This document shows positions 46,158-58,580 of a DNA stretch of 64,000 nt, piece after piece. The DNA is from Paraescarpia echinospica (taxonomy: Eukaryota > Annelida > Polychaeta > Sabellida > Siboglinidae). The stretch spans positions 2,904,108 through 2,968,107 of the forward strand of contig CM034539.1 of NCBI GenBank assembly GCA_020002185.1, read 5' to 3'. Position 1 is the stretch's first letter; each line of letters begins with the position of its first letter. A model generated the notes under the pieces. It had not been told where the DNA came from. It searched no databases and was given only the letters and a program-made list of their open reading frames with translations. The translations under genes were made by a program, and so were the position numbers.

Positions 46158-47410
46158 TCTGGCTCTGCAAGACCTGTCATGTAGTGTGTGTAAAGACCGT
46201 AGGAACCAAACACATCAACGGTAGGAACGTCTGGCTCTGCAAGACCTGTCATTGTGTGTATATAAAGACCGTAGGAATCAAACACACCAATGGAAGGGAC
46301 GTCTGGCTCTGCAAGACCTGTCATTGTGTGTGTATAAAGACCGTTAGGAACCAAACACACCAATGGAAGGGACGTCTGGCTCTACAAGACCTGCATTTTG
46401 TGAATATAAAGACCGTGGGTACCAAACACATAAACGGTAGGGACGTCTGGCTCTGCAAGAACTGTTATTGTGTGTGTATAAAGACCGTAGGAACCAAACA
46501 CACCAAAGGCAGGGACGTCTGGCTCTACAGGACATGTCATGCCGTGTGTACAAAAGACCGTAGGAACCAAACACATCAACGGTAGGGACGTCTGGCTCTG
46601 CAAGAACTGTCATTTTGTGTGTATAAAGACAGTAGGAACCAAACACACCAATGGTAGGGACGTCTGGCTCTGCACGACCTGCCATGCCGTGTTTATAAAG
46701 ACCGTAGGAACCAAACACATCAACGGTAGGGATCTGGCTCTGCAAGAACTGTCATTTTGTGTGTATAAAGACAGTAGGAACCAAACACACCAATGGTAGG
46801 GACGTCTGGCTCTGCACGACCTGCCATGCCGTGTGTATAAAGACCGTAGGAACCAAACACATCAACGGTAGGGACGTCTGGCTCTGCAAGAACTGTCATT
46901 TTGTGTGTATAAAGACCGTAGGAACCAAACACACCAATGGTAGGGACGTCTGGCTCTGCACGACCTGCCATGCCGTGTGTATAAAGACCGTAGGAACCAA
47001 ACACATCAACGGTAGGGACGTCTGGCTCTGCAAGAACTGGCACTTTGTGTGTATAAAGACCGTAGGAACCAAACACACCAATGGTATTGACGTCTGGCTC
47101 TGCACGACCTGTCATGCCGTGTGTATAAAGACCGTAGGAACCAAACACACCAATGGTATTGACGTCTGGCTCTGCACGACCTGTCATGCCGTGTGTATAA
47201 ACACCGTAGGAACCAAACACATCAACGGTAGGGACGTATGGCTCTGCAAGACCTGTAAGTTTGTGTGTATAAAGACCGTAGGAACTAAACACACCAATGG
47301 TAGGTACGTTTGGCTCTACACGACCTGTCATGCCGTGTGTATAAAGACCGTAGGAACCAAACACATCAACGGTAGGGACGTCTGGTTCTGCAAGACCTGT
47401 CATTTTGGGT
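46157..47410 (+). repeat. 72-bp minisatellite, ~17 units, open in both directions
   Basis: GGAACCAAACACA(T/C)CAA(C/T)GG recurs every 72-73 bases from 46201 to about 47350. 72 is a multiple of three and the unit lacks stops in more than one frame, so both strands show long ORFs of 24-residue repeats (plus: K-T-V-G-T-K-H-I-N-G-R-D-V-W-L-C-K; minus: D-V-P-T-V-D-V-F-G-S-Y-G-L-Y-T-H). Two unit types alternate from about 46540 to 47230, one with CATCAACGG and GCAAGAACTG, one with CACCAATGG and GCACGACCTG, giving a 144-bp higher-order unit. A few units carry one-base indels that break the frame, arguing against a protein. Confidence 0.9.
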
Positions 47411-47689
47411 TTAGCCCCCATAACCCCTTCCGACTCTTATGGAATGTATGAATGAGTAACATATATCGTGCCTTTACAATAATTTCAACCTATTTTCGAG
47501 ACCACCAAGAAACCAACATTTTACTTTCAATTGCCTTGAAACTTCATGTGTTGGTGCTACATTGTGCTGGCAACTAGTGTGCATGTCGGCAACTGACCGA
47601 TATATGCCAGCATTTCATATAGGCGTTTGAAAATGCTGGTTACTGAAGTCATCTAATCTATTGCTACTATTTAGGTTTAACACTACCAA

Positions 47690-48590
47690 CATAGGACTAA
47701 TCCTTCAAACATTACGATTACGTTGATATTTTCACATTTTATGCCGAAGATGCCGAAGATGCCGAAGATACCTATAGATCGAATGCCGGGCCGACAAATG
47801 ACCAGTCTGCTCTAGCATTTCGCATACATATACCTACTTCTGAACATATATATGAAACCTTCATAATAAAGTTTACGTATATGCTTCTTATGCTGAAATT
47901 GTGAGATCACATAAAACAATGTTCTTGTGTTATTAGACAAAAACTGATTTTGTGTCATTTATATTTTGTGTACATTTTCTAAACTAAATTGTCCTACATC
48001 TTAAAGGGTCTCTGATTTTATTTCAGGAATATAATGTGTCTGAAGTTATCTAATCGGTTACCGCTATTTAGAGCCTACACTATCAATATAGAACTAATCA
48101 TTCCAGCAGGTTAACCAAACCATTTCTCCGATTTATACTATATCTTCACAGTATATATGGCACAGACACCTACAGATTGAATGCCGGGTCGGCAAATGGC
48201 CAGTCTGCGGTAGCAAGTAATGTATAAGCTTTTAACAGTGTAATTTCATAGATATACGATCTTTTGCTGCCACTTACATTGCAAACATATGACTAATCAT
48301 TCAAGTATAGGGTGTTAACAAAACAATTTTCTCCGATTTCGATGATATTTTCACAGTGTATACTGAAGATACATACGGATCAGATGTGGGGTTGGCAAGT
48401 AACCGGTCTGCGCCAGCTATATAGGCTTAAGATATTCGCCCTTTCGCTGCAATTTTACATTGCAAACATTGCAAACATAGGCAAATCATTCACGCATAGG
48501 ATGTTAAAAAACTTTCTCCGATTTTGATGATATTTTCACAGTATATGCAGAAGACACCCACGGATCAGATGTGGAGTCGGTAATGCAAAT
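47690..48590 (+). repeat. Degenerate tandem repeat
   Basis: Blocks with TAATCATTC(A/C)A, TCTCCGATTT(C/T)GATGATATTTTCACAGT and GGGTCGGCAA(A/G)TG(A/G)CC(A/G)GTCTGC recur near 47700-47810, 48090-48215, 48295-48410 and 48485-48580. Confidence 0.65.
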
Positions 48591-48672
48591 TAATATCGCC
48601 GTCGCGCGCGGGAAGGGTGCAGCGGTGACGCATGCGTAATTGGTTTGTCTCGGTATCTCTGGTAATGCTGTT

Positions 48673-48680
48673 CAATATAT
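48673..48680. other. 8-bp target-site duplication, left
   Basis: CAATATAT directly before the hAT-like element; repeated exactly at 50114-50121. Confidence 0.9.
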
Positions 48681-50113
48681 CAGACCTGGGGCGGAAGTAC
48701 TCGGTACTCGTGTACTCGAGTACATTTTTGAAGTACTCGTACTTATACTCGTAAAACTTAATAATAATAATAATAAGATAACTTTTATTGCGCCTAAATC
48801 CTTGGAAATCAAGCTCAGAGGCGCATCAAAACAACAGGATTAGTCAATCTTAAAATCCATAAGTAGTTTTCCAGTTGTCAACAGATGGGTCAAGGCACTA
48901 GGGAGCTACGGTGGATAAGCAAGGTTGTAAAGATACGTTTTTAAATGACGACGGAATTTTGTAATATTTTCAACTGATCTAACACTAAGAGGGAGCATAT
49001 TCCAAAGAGTTGGTGCAGCAACAACAAAAAACCCTAGTTCCAATGTTAGTGTTGACTCCAGGAACAAAAAGTAGGTCTGAACTAGTTGATCGAAGCTGGA
49101 TTACAGGAGTAAGCAATGAATGCAAATAAGATGGTTGCTTATTGGACAGTGTCTGGTATGTAATGGAACAGATCTTAAATATTATACGATATCGTACAGG
49201 AAGCCAATGCAAAGACTTCAAAAGTGGTACAGAGCGAGAAAAACGAGGAGATCTTGTAATTACTCTTGCTAGACAATTTTGGACACGCTGAAGTTTTGTG
49301 ATATCCTTGCTAGCGATATTATCAAGGTGGAAATTGCAATAGCCAAGTCTGCTGCTAACAAGCGCTGTTGCAATAGTCTTAGCAACAGAAAATGACATAT
49401 ACCGGCGAATACGGCGAAGATCACGAATATGATAAAAACAGCAGCGACATGTTTGAGATATGTGTTGTCGGAAATTGAAGTTACTGTCAAAGATCACTCT
49501 TAGATTCCGCACCGAGATTGCTGGCGTGATAAACTGATTCAAAATACGCATAGGGAAAAAACCATCCAGTTTACTATGCTGCATTGGAGTACCAGTAATG
49601 ATCAATTCAGTTTTATTTGCATTTAATTTCAACTTGAGCCTTTATATGGACATGTGCTAATCCTCTCTAAAACCAGTAGTCTACGATCAGAAAATATAAA
49701 TTGTAAACTTATAAGTATTCCGATCTGAACGGTGCAGGATAATTAAGACTCAACCTTGAACAACTCATGTTCATTCGGTGCAATGGCAAATATATGATAA
49801 GATCATAGGATGCCACTGAAATGAATGCCAACGAAATAAAGAGGTTTTTTACATTTTTCCTCATAAAAATATTAATAAACTGCCATTGCATATTCCCTTG
49901 TGTTGAGTTATATAAATTAGATTAATTAATAAAATACGTTATTATTTAATATTTTTTTTTTTATGTACTCGTACTTTTACTCGTACTCGTGAGAATGTAC
50001 TCGTACTTGTACTCGTACTCAGTCAGCATTTAACAATATACTCGTACTCGTACTCATCCATTGTCAAAGTACTCGTACTCGTACTCATGAAAATGTACTC
50101 GGCCCCAGGTCTG
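48681..50113. mobile_element. Non-autonomous hAT-like DNA transposon with nested LINE
   Basis: Begins CAGACCTGGGGC and ends GCCCCAGGTCTG, perfect 12-bp terminal inverted repeats, flanked by the perfect 8-bp duplication CAATATAT. Eight-base duplications and CAG..CTG ends are typical of hAT elements. Subterminal regions on both sides are built of GTACTCGTACTCG-type repeats (48690-48755 and 49965-50100). No transposase is present; the middle is a LINE E2 fragment. The element sits inside the right inverted arm; the left arm near 1415-1430 lacks it. Confidence 0.92.
48766..49636 (-). mobile_element. LINE E2 fragment nested in the hAT element
   Basis: Minus strand, tail (ATT)n at 48766-48781, then the same 3' end as 39568 (GCGCCTAAATCCTTGGAAA). 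Coding pieces: KLNANKTELIITG (49630), RRYMSFSVAKTIATALVSSR (49400), RSPRFSRSVPLLKSLHWLP (49260-49200) and NIGTRVF (49050). 5'-truncated just upstream of KLNANKTEL. Confidence 0.88.
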
Positions 50114-51322
50114 CAATATATGTTTACAACACTGCGATTTTTTATAGAAGGTAATTCGGTAATAAAATATGTTCACATGAAGTTTGTAAAGAAGTAAAAT
50201 GCAGTGGTAAATAATGTAGCTCACTGACTATTAACACGTATGCAGTTTGACGGTACTCTTTGGTCCGTGACATTGAACACGTAGTCGTGACAAGAAAACT
50301 CTTTGGAGTATTATATATAGAAGGAACCTTGAACTTGTTATACTTGATTACAGGATACTGGCTTTTATTATGTATGTAGATGCTGCAATGTACGTAGATA
50401 CGTTTGCAATTGCAATGATGTCTTTTTGCAGAGTTGGTTTCGGGAGATCATGCGTTCGAGTGTCCTCATGCTTTTCGGCTTCCTGGCACTTGTAGCTGTT
50501 TAGGCTGTTGTTGCAGTAAGTGTTTATAGGATGCTTAATCATTGGTAGGTGGTCCGCAGAAGACTACACGTCTTAGGGTCAAATGTTTATTGTACTTTGA
50601 TAGATGTTTAATATATCGAATTATTTTTTTAACATGTTACTTTTGGATCTACATTCGACATCCATCTTCGATGCATTTAAATATGATATGTAGAGCGCCA
50701 CCACAGCCCCGCATCGTCCATACGTAAGTTTCACAAACCCCAAATTTGGAGGTATATAAATATGGGGCATATAAACATATAAACACATGACAATTCAACT
50801 TAAATAATTATTACCAATGTCACGTGGCTTGTATGTCAGAAAACTACCAATACAACATGAAAACTTACTGATTTTATGTACGACGATTGCTTGTTATTGT
50901 ATGGGTAATTTTCCTGTTCAGCAATATAAATATATACCATGGCAACAACTAAACTCTTCTTCTGCCATGTGTCCGATCTACAGGAAGAAGACAACGTGAC
51001 GGACATCGTCGGTGACATGATGGCTGGTGAATATTAAATATGCCACAAAGCATCCTATCGCTCACCCGGGGTTGTTTTTATCACGTCATCAAATGTAGAC
51101 ATTTCCATAATTGTTCCGATGCTGGCATTGAAATTATGTTTGCCTTGTCTATAGTCGATTATTTAGACGATGGTGTTTCTGAATTGATTCGATGGGCTCA
51201 GACACAAACGCACACGCGCACATATATACGCACGCGCATGCACGTGCATGTTTGTATGTGATTGTATAGCAAATTGTTCAATGGATGCATGTTTGAGCGC
51301 ACCAACGTGCATGTGATTGATG
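50114..51322. repeat. Right arm of the long inverted repeat
   Basis: Reverse complement of about 1-1425; starts with the second CAATATAT. It shares the ORF beginning MPQSILSLTRGCFYHVIKCR (51040 plus; 270 minus in the left arm). That ORF is not obviously conserved beyond the shared ancestry and I do not call it a gene. Only one copy of the 87-bp unit is present. Confidence 0.85.
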
Positions 51323-51659
51323 CACTGCCATATAACTACTTACATGTGCATTTTGTTGTTGTCAATGAAGATCGAGAGAAGAGAGGTATGCATTATTTCC
51401 TAATATTTTTCTGTAAAAAAGTAAGACATAATTATGTTATTGAGTATTCAGGGAACATACCATTTTTCACACAGAGAGCAATTGCTCTTAATTTGTAGAT
51501 ATCTTATCCAACTAGTATGCGTAAAGAAGCAACACGTAATTACACACGTCACATTCAAATCCAGATAATATCAAAAACAATGTAGGAATACTGACATTAA
51601 TTACATTTACAAAAATATTACAGTAATAAAATATTTAGGCTTGCTTATGTAGATGGATG

Positions 51660-51708
<49 letters not shown>

Positions 51709-51835
51709 GTGTGTGTGTATGTGTGCGTGTGCGTGTGCTTGTCCGTTTGCGTGTGCGTGTGCGTGTGCGTGTGCTTGCGCGTGCGCGTATGGGTGCGTGT
51801 GTTTTGTTATGTGTGTATGTGTGTGTGTTACTTAG
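51660..51835. repeat. (GT)n-rich tract
   Basis: Perfect GT run at about 51661-51700, then GTGTGC/GTGCGT variants to 51835. The Cys-Val ORFs over it are artefacts. Confidence 0.95.
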
Positions 51836-52950
<1,115 letters not shown>

Positions 52951-53199
52951 CTACTTTCCCTTCATTGTCAACCCCAAATATAGTCTAGCTGTCCGTGCGT
53001 TTTGTATTAAATTCCCACTAGTCATCAGATGATGTCAGCTCTGGAACAGGTTAGATAAGAGACAATGGCTGCAGCACGTTATACAGGTGGACATGCTGTG
53101 TGAAAAGTAGAACAAACCACAATGGCGCCACGTTTCGATGCGTGGAAGCATATACCTTATCTTGCATGACAAAACTATTTACGTAACACTTTGACAAGT

Positions 53200-53300
53200 A
53201 CAAAAACCGCAATTTTTGCTGAAATTTCACCTGCGACAGTTGTACCACTTTAGAAGAATGTTTGCCACGCTAGTGAAACATAAATATAATGTAATATAAT
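53200..53300 (+). repeat. Direct repeat flanking the 52-bp array, left
   Basis: TTTTTGCTGAAATT(T/A), GCGRCARTTG.ACMACTTTA and AACATAAAT.TAAT match 54777-54865 on the other side of the minisatellite. Confidence 0.6.
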
Positions 53301-53345
53301 ATATACATATATATATATATGTATATATATACATGTGTGTGTGTA

Positions 53346-53379
<34 letters not shown>

Positions 53380-53400
53380 CAAACATATATATATGTGTGT
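53282..53400. repeat. (TA)n-rich tract
   Basis: ATATATATGTATATATATAC-type sequence with short GTGTGT interruptions. Confidence 0.93.
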
Positions 53401-53644
53401 GTAAAAGGTTTAGGCAAATGACAAGGGAAAATATGTTTCTGCTACGTGGTTAGAAATAAATAATTGTTACATCCATCGGAATAACTACATACGGCTTACG
53501 TAAAAACATAAACATTAAAGTAAGTCACCACCAACGGAACAATATTCGTTAAAGGTCAATTCGAGTATAGGAAGGAAGGGAGGAAGGAAGGGAGGAAGGA
53601 GGACGGAAATGTTGATTTGTTTCAGTGACACAATATTGATCGAT

Positions 53645-54761
53645 AATAATGATGCTGAAATAGTAAATATAGCATGTACGACACCACCATTCCCACCGAA
53701 ATGATGCTGAAATAGTTACCTTAACATGTACGACACCACCATTCATACATAAATGACGCTGAAATAGTTATCTCAGCATGTACGACACCACCATTCGTAC
53801 ATAAATGATGCTGAAATAGTTACCTTAGCAGTGGACGACACTACCATTCACACATAAATGACGCTGAACTAGTTATCTTAGCACGTACGACACAACCATT
53901 CACACAGAAATGACGCTGAAGTAGTTATCTTAGCATGTACGACACAACCATTCACACAGAAATGACGCTGAAATAGTTATCTTAGCACGTACGACACAAC
54001 CATTCACACATAACTGACGCTGAAGTAGTTATCTTAGCATGTACGACACAACCATTCACACAGAAACGACGATGAAATAGTTATCTTAGCACGTACGACA
54101 CAACCATTCACACAGAAATGACGCTGAAGTAGTTATCTTAGCATGTACAATACAACCATTCACACAGAAACGACGCTGAAGTAGGTACCATAGCACGTAC
54201 GACACAACCATTCACACAGAAACGACGTTGGAGTTGTTACCTTAGCATGTACGATACAACCATTCACACAGAAACGACGTTGGAGTTGTTACCTTAGCAC
54301 GTACGACACAACCATTCACACAGAAATGACGTTGGAGTTGTTACCTTAGCATGTACGATACAACCATTCACACAGAAACGACGTTGAAGTTGTTACCTTA
54401 GCATGTACGACACAACCATTCACACAGAAATGACGCTGATGTAGGTACCTTAGCACGTACGACACAACAATTCACACAGAAACGACGCTGAAGTAGGTAC
54501 CTTAGCATGTACGACACAACCATTCACACAGAAACGACGTTGAAGTAGGTACCTTAGTACGTACGACACAACTATTCACACAGAAACGACGCTGAAGTAG
54601 GTACCTTAGCATGTACGACACAACCATTCACACAGAAACGACGCTGAAGTAGGTACCTTAGCATGTACAATACAACCATTCATACAGAAATGACGCTGAA
54701 GTAGGTACCTTAGCACGTACGACATCACCATACACACAGAAATGACGCTGAAATATGTTAA
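53645..54761 (+). repeat. 52-bp minisatellite, ~21 units
   Basis: CATTCACACAGAAA(T/C)GACG(C/T)TG recurs every 52 bases (53901, 53953, and so on) from about 53645 to 54760. Outer units are more diverged (CATTCATACATAAATG). Neighbouring units often alternate between TTAGCACGTACGAC and TTAGCATGTACGA(C/T), hinting at a 104-bp higher-order unit. No coding potential. Confidence 0.92.
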
Positions 54762-54865
54762 CTGCAAACTCGCCACTGTTTTTGCTGAAATTATGCACGC
54801 GGCAATTTGACAACTTTATAAGCATTTAGTTCACCCGACTAAGACATAAATTGTAATATTTATAT
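54762..54865 (+). repeat. Direct repeat flanking the 52-bp array, right
   Basis: Partner of 53200-53300; both precede AT-rich sequence. Confidence 0.6.
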
Positions 54866-55052
54866 AACGTTCGGGCGAATGAAAGTAGGTAACACACGGA
54901 TATGCTACACTGCTAGAATGTATGCACTGATACATCTATGGAAATGGGTAAATTATTTATAGAAATAACCTTTCTTATTACAGTTGCATTCTGAGAATTT
55001 GCCAATTTTAAATACAAATGTTCAATGTTTTGGACCAACATGCTGCATACAC

Positions 55053-55087
<35 letters not shown>

Positions 55088-55479
55088 TTATACATATATA
55101 TATATATATATATTATACACACACACATTCCCCAACGCAATATATACTTTTTTTTACATATTTATATTGGGGAATATATATATATATATATTCCCCAACG
55201 CAATATAGACTTGCTTTTTATATTGTGCAACTTAAAATGGCGCAAAAAACGACACATCGGCTGGCCATACGGTTATTATTCCGCTGGCCGCATCTGGCGA
55301 CCGGTAATTTACAAACTGGAAAACTAATACATCTGCCAAGTTCCATGCATTTATCGTAACAAAACATAATAGCTGATGGATTATATTTATTTACTAACCA
55401 AACATGGTTGCCATTAATTCAAGACGGCTGCTACAAAATAACAACCTTGATTTGTGTATTAGTCAGGTCGCTTACCAAC
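54866..55479. other. No gene recognised; (TA)n and small repeats
   Basis: TA tracts at 55057-55084, 55093-55112 and 55176-55190. ATTCCCCAACGCAATATA occurs twice (55126 and 55189). The overlapping ORFs at 55018-55359 are mainly Ile-Tyr repeats. Confidence 0.5.
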
Positions 55480-56460
55480 TTGATGGGGACAGATCGGATA
55501 AAAGCACCATTTTTTTCCAACAGCTTCCTTAAACAGTAAGATTTCACTTTTGATCGGAGTCAGCAAATTGTTTGGATGGGTACATTTTTTCAACACCTCT
55601 CCATAGAACCAATATAGGGTATTTTACTAAATATTCTCATGGGATATGAAACAGACCTATTAAAAGCACCACATTTTCCCACAGATTCCTTAAACAATAA
55701 GATTTCACTTTTTGATCGGAATCAGCATATTTTTGGGTGGGACCATTGTTTCACCCCCATTGAACCAATATGTGGTATTTTACTAAATACCCTCTTAGGA
55801 TATGAAACAGACCGGATAAGAGCACCACATTTTTACCACAGCTTCCTTGAACAATAATATTTAACTTTTTGATCTGAGTCAGCATATGTTTGGATGGGTG
55901 CATTTTCTTCGTTCCCCTATAGAACCAACATGTGGTATTTACAAAATATTCCCATGGAATATGAACCAGACCGGATGGCGGGGGAAAGCAGCACATTTTT
56001 CCACAGCTTCCTTGAACAATAAGATTTCAATATTTGATCGTAGTTAGCAATGTTTTAGGTGGGTCCATTCTTTTTTCACTCCATCTCCCTTAAAACCAAT
56101 ATGTAGTATTTTCTAAATGTAAACATGAGATATGATATAGACCGAATAAAAGCACCATTTTCCACAGCTTACTTGAACAATACGATTTCACTTTTTGTTT
56201 GTAGTCAGCAAATTATTCTTTTCCTTTATTGAGCCAATACATGGTATTTTACTATAATGTTCCCATGTTGTATATAGCGGATAAAACCACCATTTGTTTG
56301 TTGTATCCTTCATAAATGATTTCACATTTTGAAACACTGAACCATTATATGCCATATTGCTTATTTTTCCGACACAGACCGAATAAAACCACTACATTTA
56401 TTTGTTTGCATCCTTGGACAACAAGACTTCACTTGTTAATATGAGTCGTGCAGCGACCTT
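55480..56460 (+). repeat. Left arm tandem units of fold-back element II
   Basis: Five to six units with GACCGGATAAAAGCACCA, TTTTCCACAGCTTCCTTGAACAATAAGATTTCACTTTTTGATCGGAGTCAGCA (breaks ignored), GGGTGGGACCAT, ACCAATATG and TATTTTACTAAAT. Period is about 170-190 bases in the well-kept part (55500-56120). Confidence 0.8.
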
Positions 56461-56519
56461 TTGGATGAGTCCACAATTGTTCACACATTGTTCCTCACGT
56501 CATCACGAACTCAGCGAAC

Positions 56520-57106
56520 TCCAAAAGGATTGACATCGTCTGGGATATGGTCTTCACTAGCAGCATCAAACAGTCCACAAGAGGGAAGCGTGGACTGGTG
56601 ACTCGTAGGAAAGTAGCCGGGAGCGCTTCAAAGTGCTAACAAACTGGAAATACTTCCTTCGCGACGATACCAACAAGCAGGCTCTCTTTGCATTCCGAAC
56701 AATCGAGGTTGCAAATCTCAATTGCCTAGATGGGAAAGATGTGTTTGCCACATCAGGCACATCACCGGTGGTCGGTAGATGCAACTATGACATGCTGCAG
56801 TGTGACCACATGGAAGCAGACATGCAACTGCTGATCCATGTGAAGAATGCCTTAGAAAGAAGAACAACGGCATGTTTGATATGCAATGTGGACACCGATG
56901 TCTTTGTGCTTCTGAACAGCACGTTTTATGAGGTTGTAACTTCATTGCCATCTGCATGCTCAGGGATAAGACAGATCCGTGTCCTTGCCAATGTTCCACC
57001 GATTGCTTACAAGCTGCGACACGACATCTGCATTCTTCGGCAAGGGAAAGAAACTGGCATAACCAGTAGTAATCAAAACATGATATTGCATGGCACCGAA
57101 TCTATA
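56520..57106 (+). pseudogene. PIN/FEN-like nuclease family fragment, best acidic motifs
   Basis: Read through with one frame change: IDIVWDMVFTSSIKQSTRGK and RRKVAGSASK (56530-56625), then in the ORF from 56633: TNWKYFLRDDTNKQALFAF, DVFATSGTSPVV, DHMEADMQLLIHVKNALER (about 56810-56865) and CNVDTDVFVLLNSTFYEV (56880-56935). The two acidic motifs (E-A-D and D-T-D) are retained, as is the aspartate of VWD. The rest of the protein, with the expected H-x-x-T-G-C-D motif, is missing; a LINE follows at 57118. The 333-residue ORF that starts here runs on into antisense LINE sequence and is not a real protein. PIN-fold assignment is inference. Confidence 0.6.
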
Positions 57107-57117
57107 CAGCCATATCT

Positions 57118-57969
57118 TCACTTCACTTCACTTCGCTTTCCCATAACCCGTAAGGATCGCTGGGGCACCACTGACGACTTCTTAATCAGCTGTCTCCACG
57201 TTTCCCTGTTCTCCACAGCCCTCTTATGTAGATCTGCTGAGAGGGTCCATGTTTCACAAGCGTATAGAAAGACGGACATGACAAGGGAGCGCATCGGCCT
57301 TGTTTTTGAACTGACATTGATGTTACTGTCATTCCATATGGGTTTCAACCTTGTAAGTGCTGCTGTTGTTTGTGCAATCCTGGCAAGTACCTCAGGTTTG
57401 GAACACTCCTCTGTGATGATTGATCCCAAGTACTTGAAGCTTCTTACTGTTTCAAGTGTCTGTCCGTTAACTTTGACCTCAGCGTTGATGCCTCGTGTGT
57501 TGTTTGTCATCAGCTTGGTCTTTTCAGCGCTGATCTCCATGCCGTATGCTGTAGATGTTTTGTCTAGGCACTCCCCCAAGTTAACTAATTCTTGTTCTTC
57601 TCCTGCTAGGCCGTCGATATCATCAGCGAAGTGAATGTTGGTGATTGCCCTGCCTCCAATGCTGATCGTGCCTTGATGGTTTTTTGAACTGGTTTTCATG
57701 ATCTTGGTGTGTCTTGGGCAGATTTACAACCTAGCGGAGCCCACCCCTCTCCAGGCTGGATGACCACAGCCGATATCCACCAGAAGATGTGGCTCGTGAC
57801 CGTTGAACTCTCTGGAGCCCTTCCGCCCTGGCCGTTGAGTTCGCCGACGAAGACATCCGCCCTGTGATGTCGTACTAGCATCACCGTATTTACCCATAGG
57901 TGGTAGACTCGTGGGGGGCGGGAGCGTCTTATTCCATCCCGTACAGGTCCATTGGACCTGTCTACTGGT
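57118..57969 (-). mobile_element. Internally deleted LINE (G2) with 11-bp target duplication
   Basis: CAGCCATATCT flanks it at 57107-57117 and 57970-57980. On the minus strand it starts with a GC-rich 5' region (57969-57700) containing the palindrome ACAGGTCC-AAT-GGACCTGT, jumps to RT residues (TISIGGRAITNIHFADDIDG, 57670-57610; EISAEKTKLMTNN; VRSFKYLGSIITEE; ARIAQTTAALTRLKPIWND; SVFLYACETWTLSADLHKR) and ends with RAVENRETWRQLIKKSSVVPQ and a (GTGAA)n tail. Endonuclease, much of the RT and the GRP block are missing, yet both ends are present, so it may have moved as a short derivative. Confidence 0.88.
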
Positions 57970-58110
57970 CAGCCATATCTATAGATTAGCGACACTTCTA
58001 ACGCAGAGAAAAATTGCTTGATAATATTAAATGGAGTCCATCAAATGGAGAAATGTTGTAAAACGACACATTTCTGGAAAAGCTCTGCAAAACATGTGGT
58101 GCTTTTATCC

Positions 58111-58430
58111 AGTCTATTTCACCCATGTGGAATTGTATTACATGCTAAGACAAACATGCATATCCGTGTGATTTTTTAGCACGGGGTGAGGTCAATGAAT
58201 GTGTGTATCCGTTCGTTCTCACCCTTGTGGAATCGTATTCCATGTTCAACAAACGTGCATATCCCTTTGAATATGTTGTTACCAATGTTGGGCGAGGTCA
58301 GTGAATGTGCGTATCCAGTCTGTTTCACCGATATGGAATTGTATTACATGCTAAAACAAACGTGCATAACCGTTTAATTGTTTTAGCATTGCGGGGTGAG
58401 GTCAGTGAATGTGCGTATCCATTCATCTTC
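58111..58430 (+). repeat. ~104-bp tandem repeat, three units
   Basis: Units with GTGGAAT(T/C)GTATT(A/C)CATG, AACA(A/T)(A/G)CGTGCATA(T/A)CC, GGGYGAGGTCA(A/G)TGAATGTG and GTATCC begin near 58111, 58216 and 58321. Confidence 0.85.
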
Positions 58431-58580
58431 ACCCCACGATTTCACGGGCTTGGACTATATTAATCGTCCCAGTACTGGTTCCATTACATCTGACATCTTG
58501 GCAGTCATTAACTAAATTCAGTACGTCACAGAAACTTCATTCATGACAGGATGACAGGCGTGTATCATCATGAGTAGTCA

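Larger units (their letters stand above)
55480..58110. mobile_element. Fold-back element II with PIN-like nuclease remnant and nested LINE
   Basis: Same architecture as 2890-5210: a long left arm of tandem units (55480-56460), a core coding for a PIN/FEN-like fragment (56520-57106), and a short inverted arm (58010-58110, e.g. ACATGTGGTGCTTTTATCC, the complement of GATAAAAGCACCACAT at 55818). A LINE with an 11-bp target duplication is inserted in the core at 57118-57969. Confidence 0.6.

Noticed and set aside
46044..47451. Secreted or structural repeat protein on either strand of the 72-bp array
   Set aside because: Open on both strands, with frame-breaking units, no signal peptide and a preceding GT microsatellite; a minisatellite is the simpler explanation.
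51040..51498. Small gene from the ORF MPQSILSLTRGCFYHVIK, present in both inverted arms
   Set aside because: The two versions diverge without a coding-like pattern after about 55 residues and match nothing I know.
53645..54761. CRISPR array
   Set aside because: Units are contiguous 52-bp repeats without unique spacers, in a eukaryotic setting with no cas genes; the same applies to the 72-bp and 87-bp arrays.
56633..57634. Real 333-residue gene
   Set aside because: Chimera of a nuclease-family fragment and antisense LINE across an identified insertion point.
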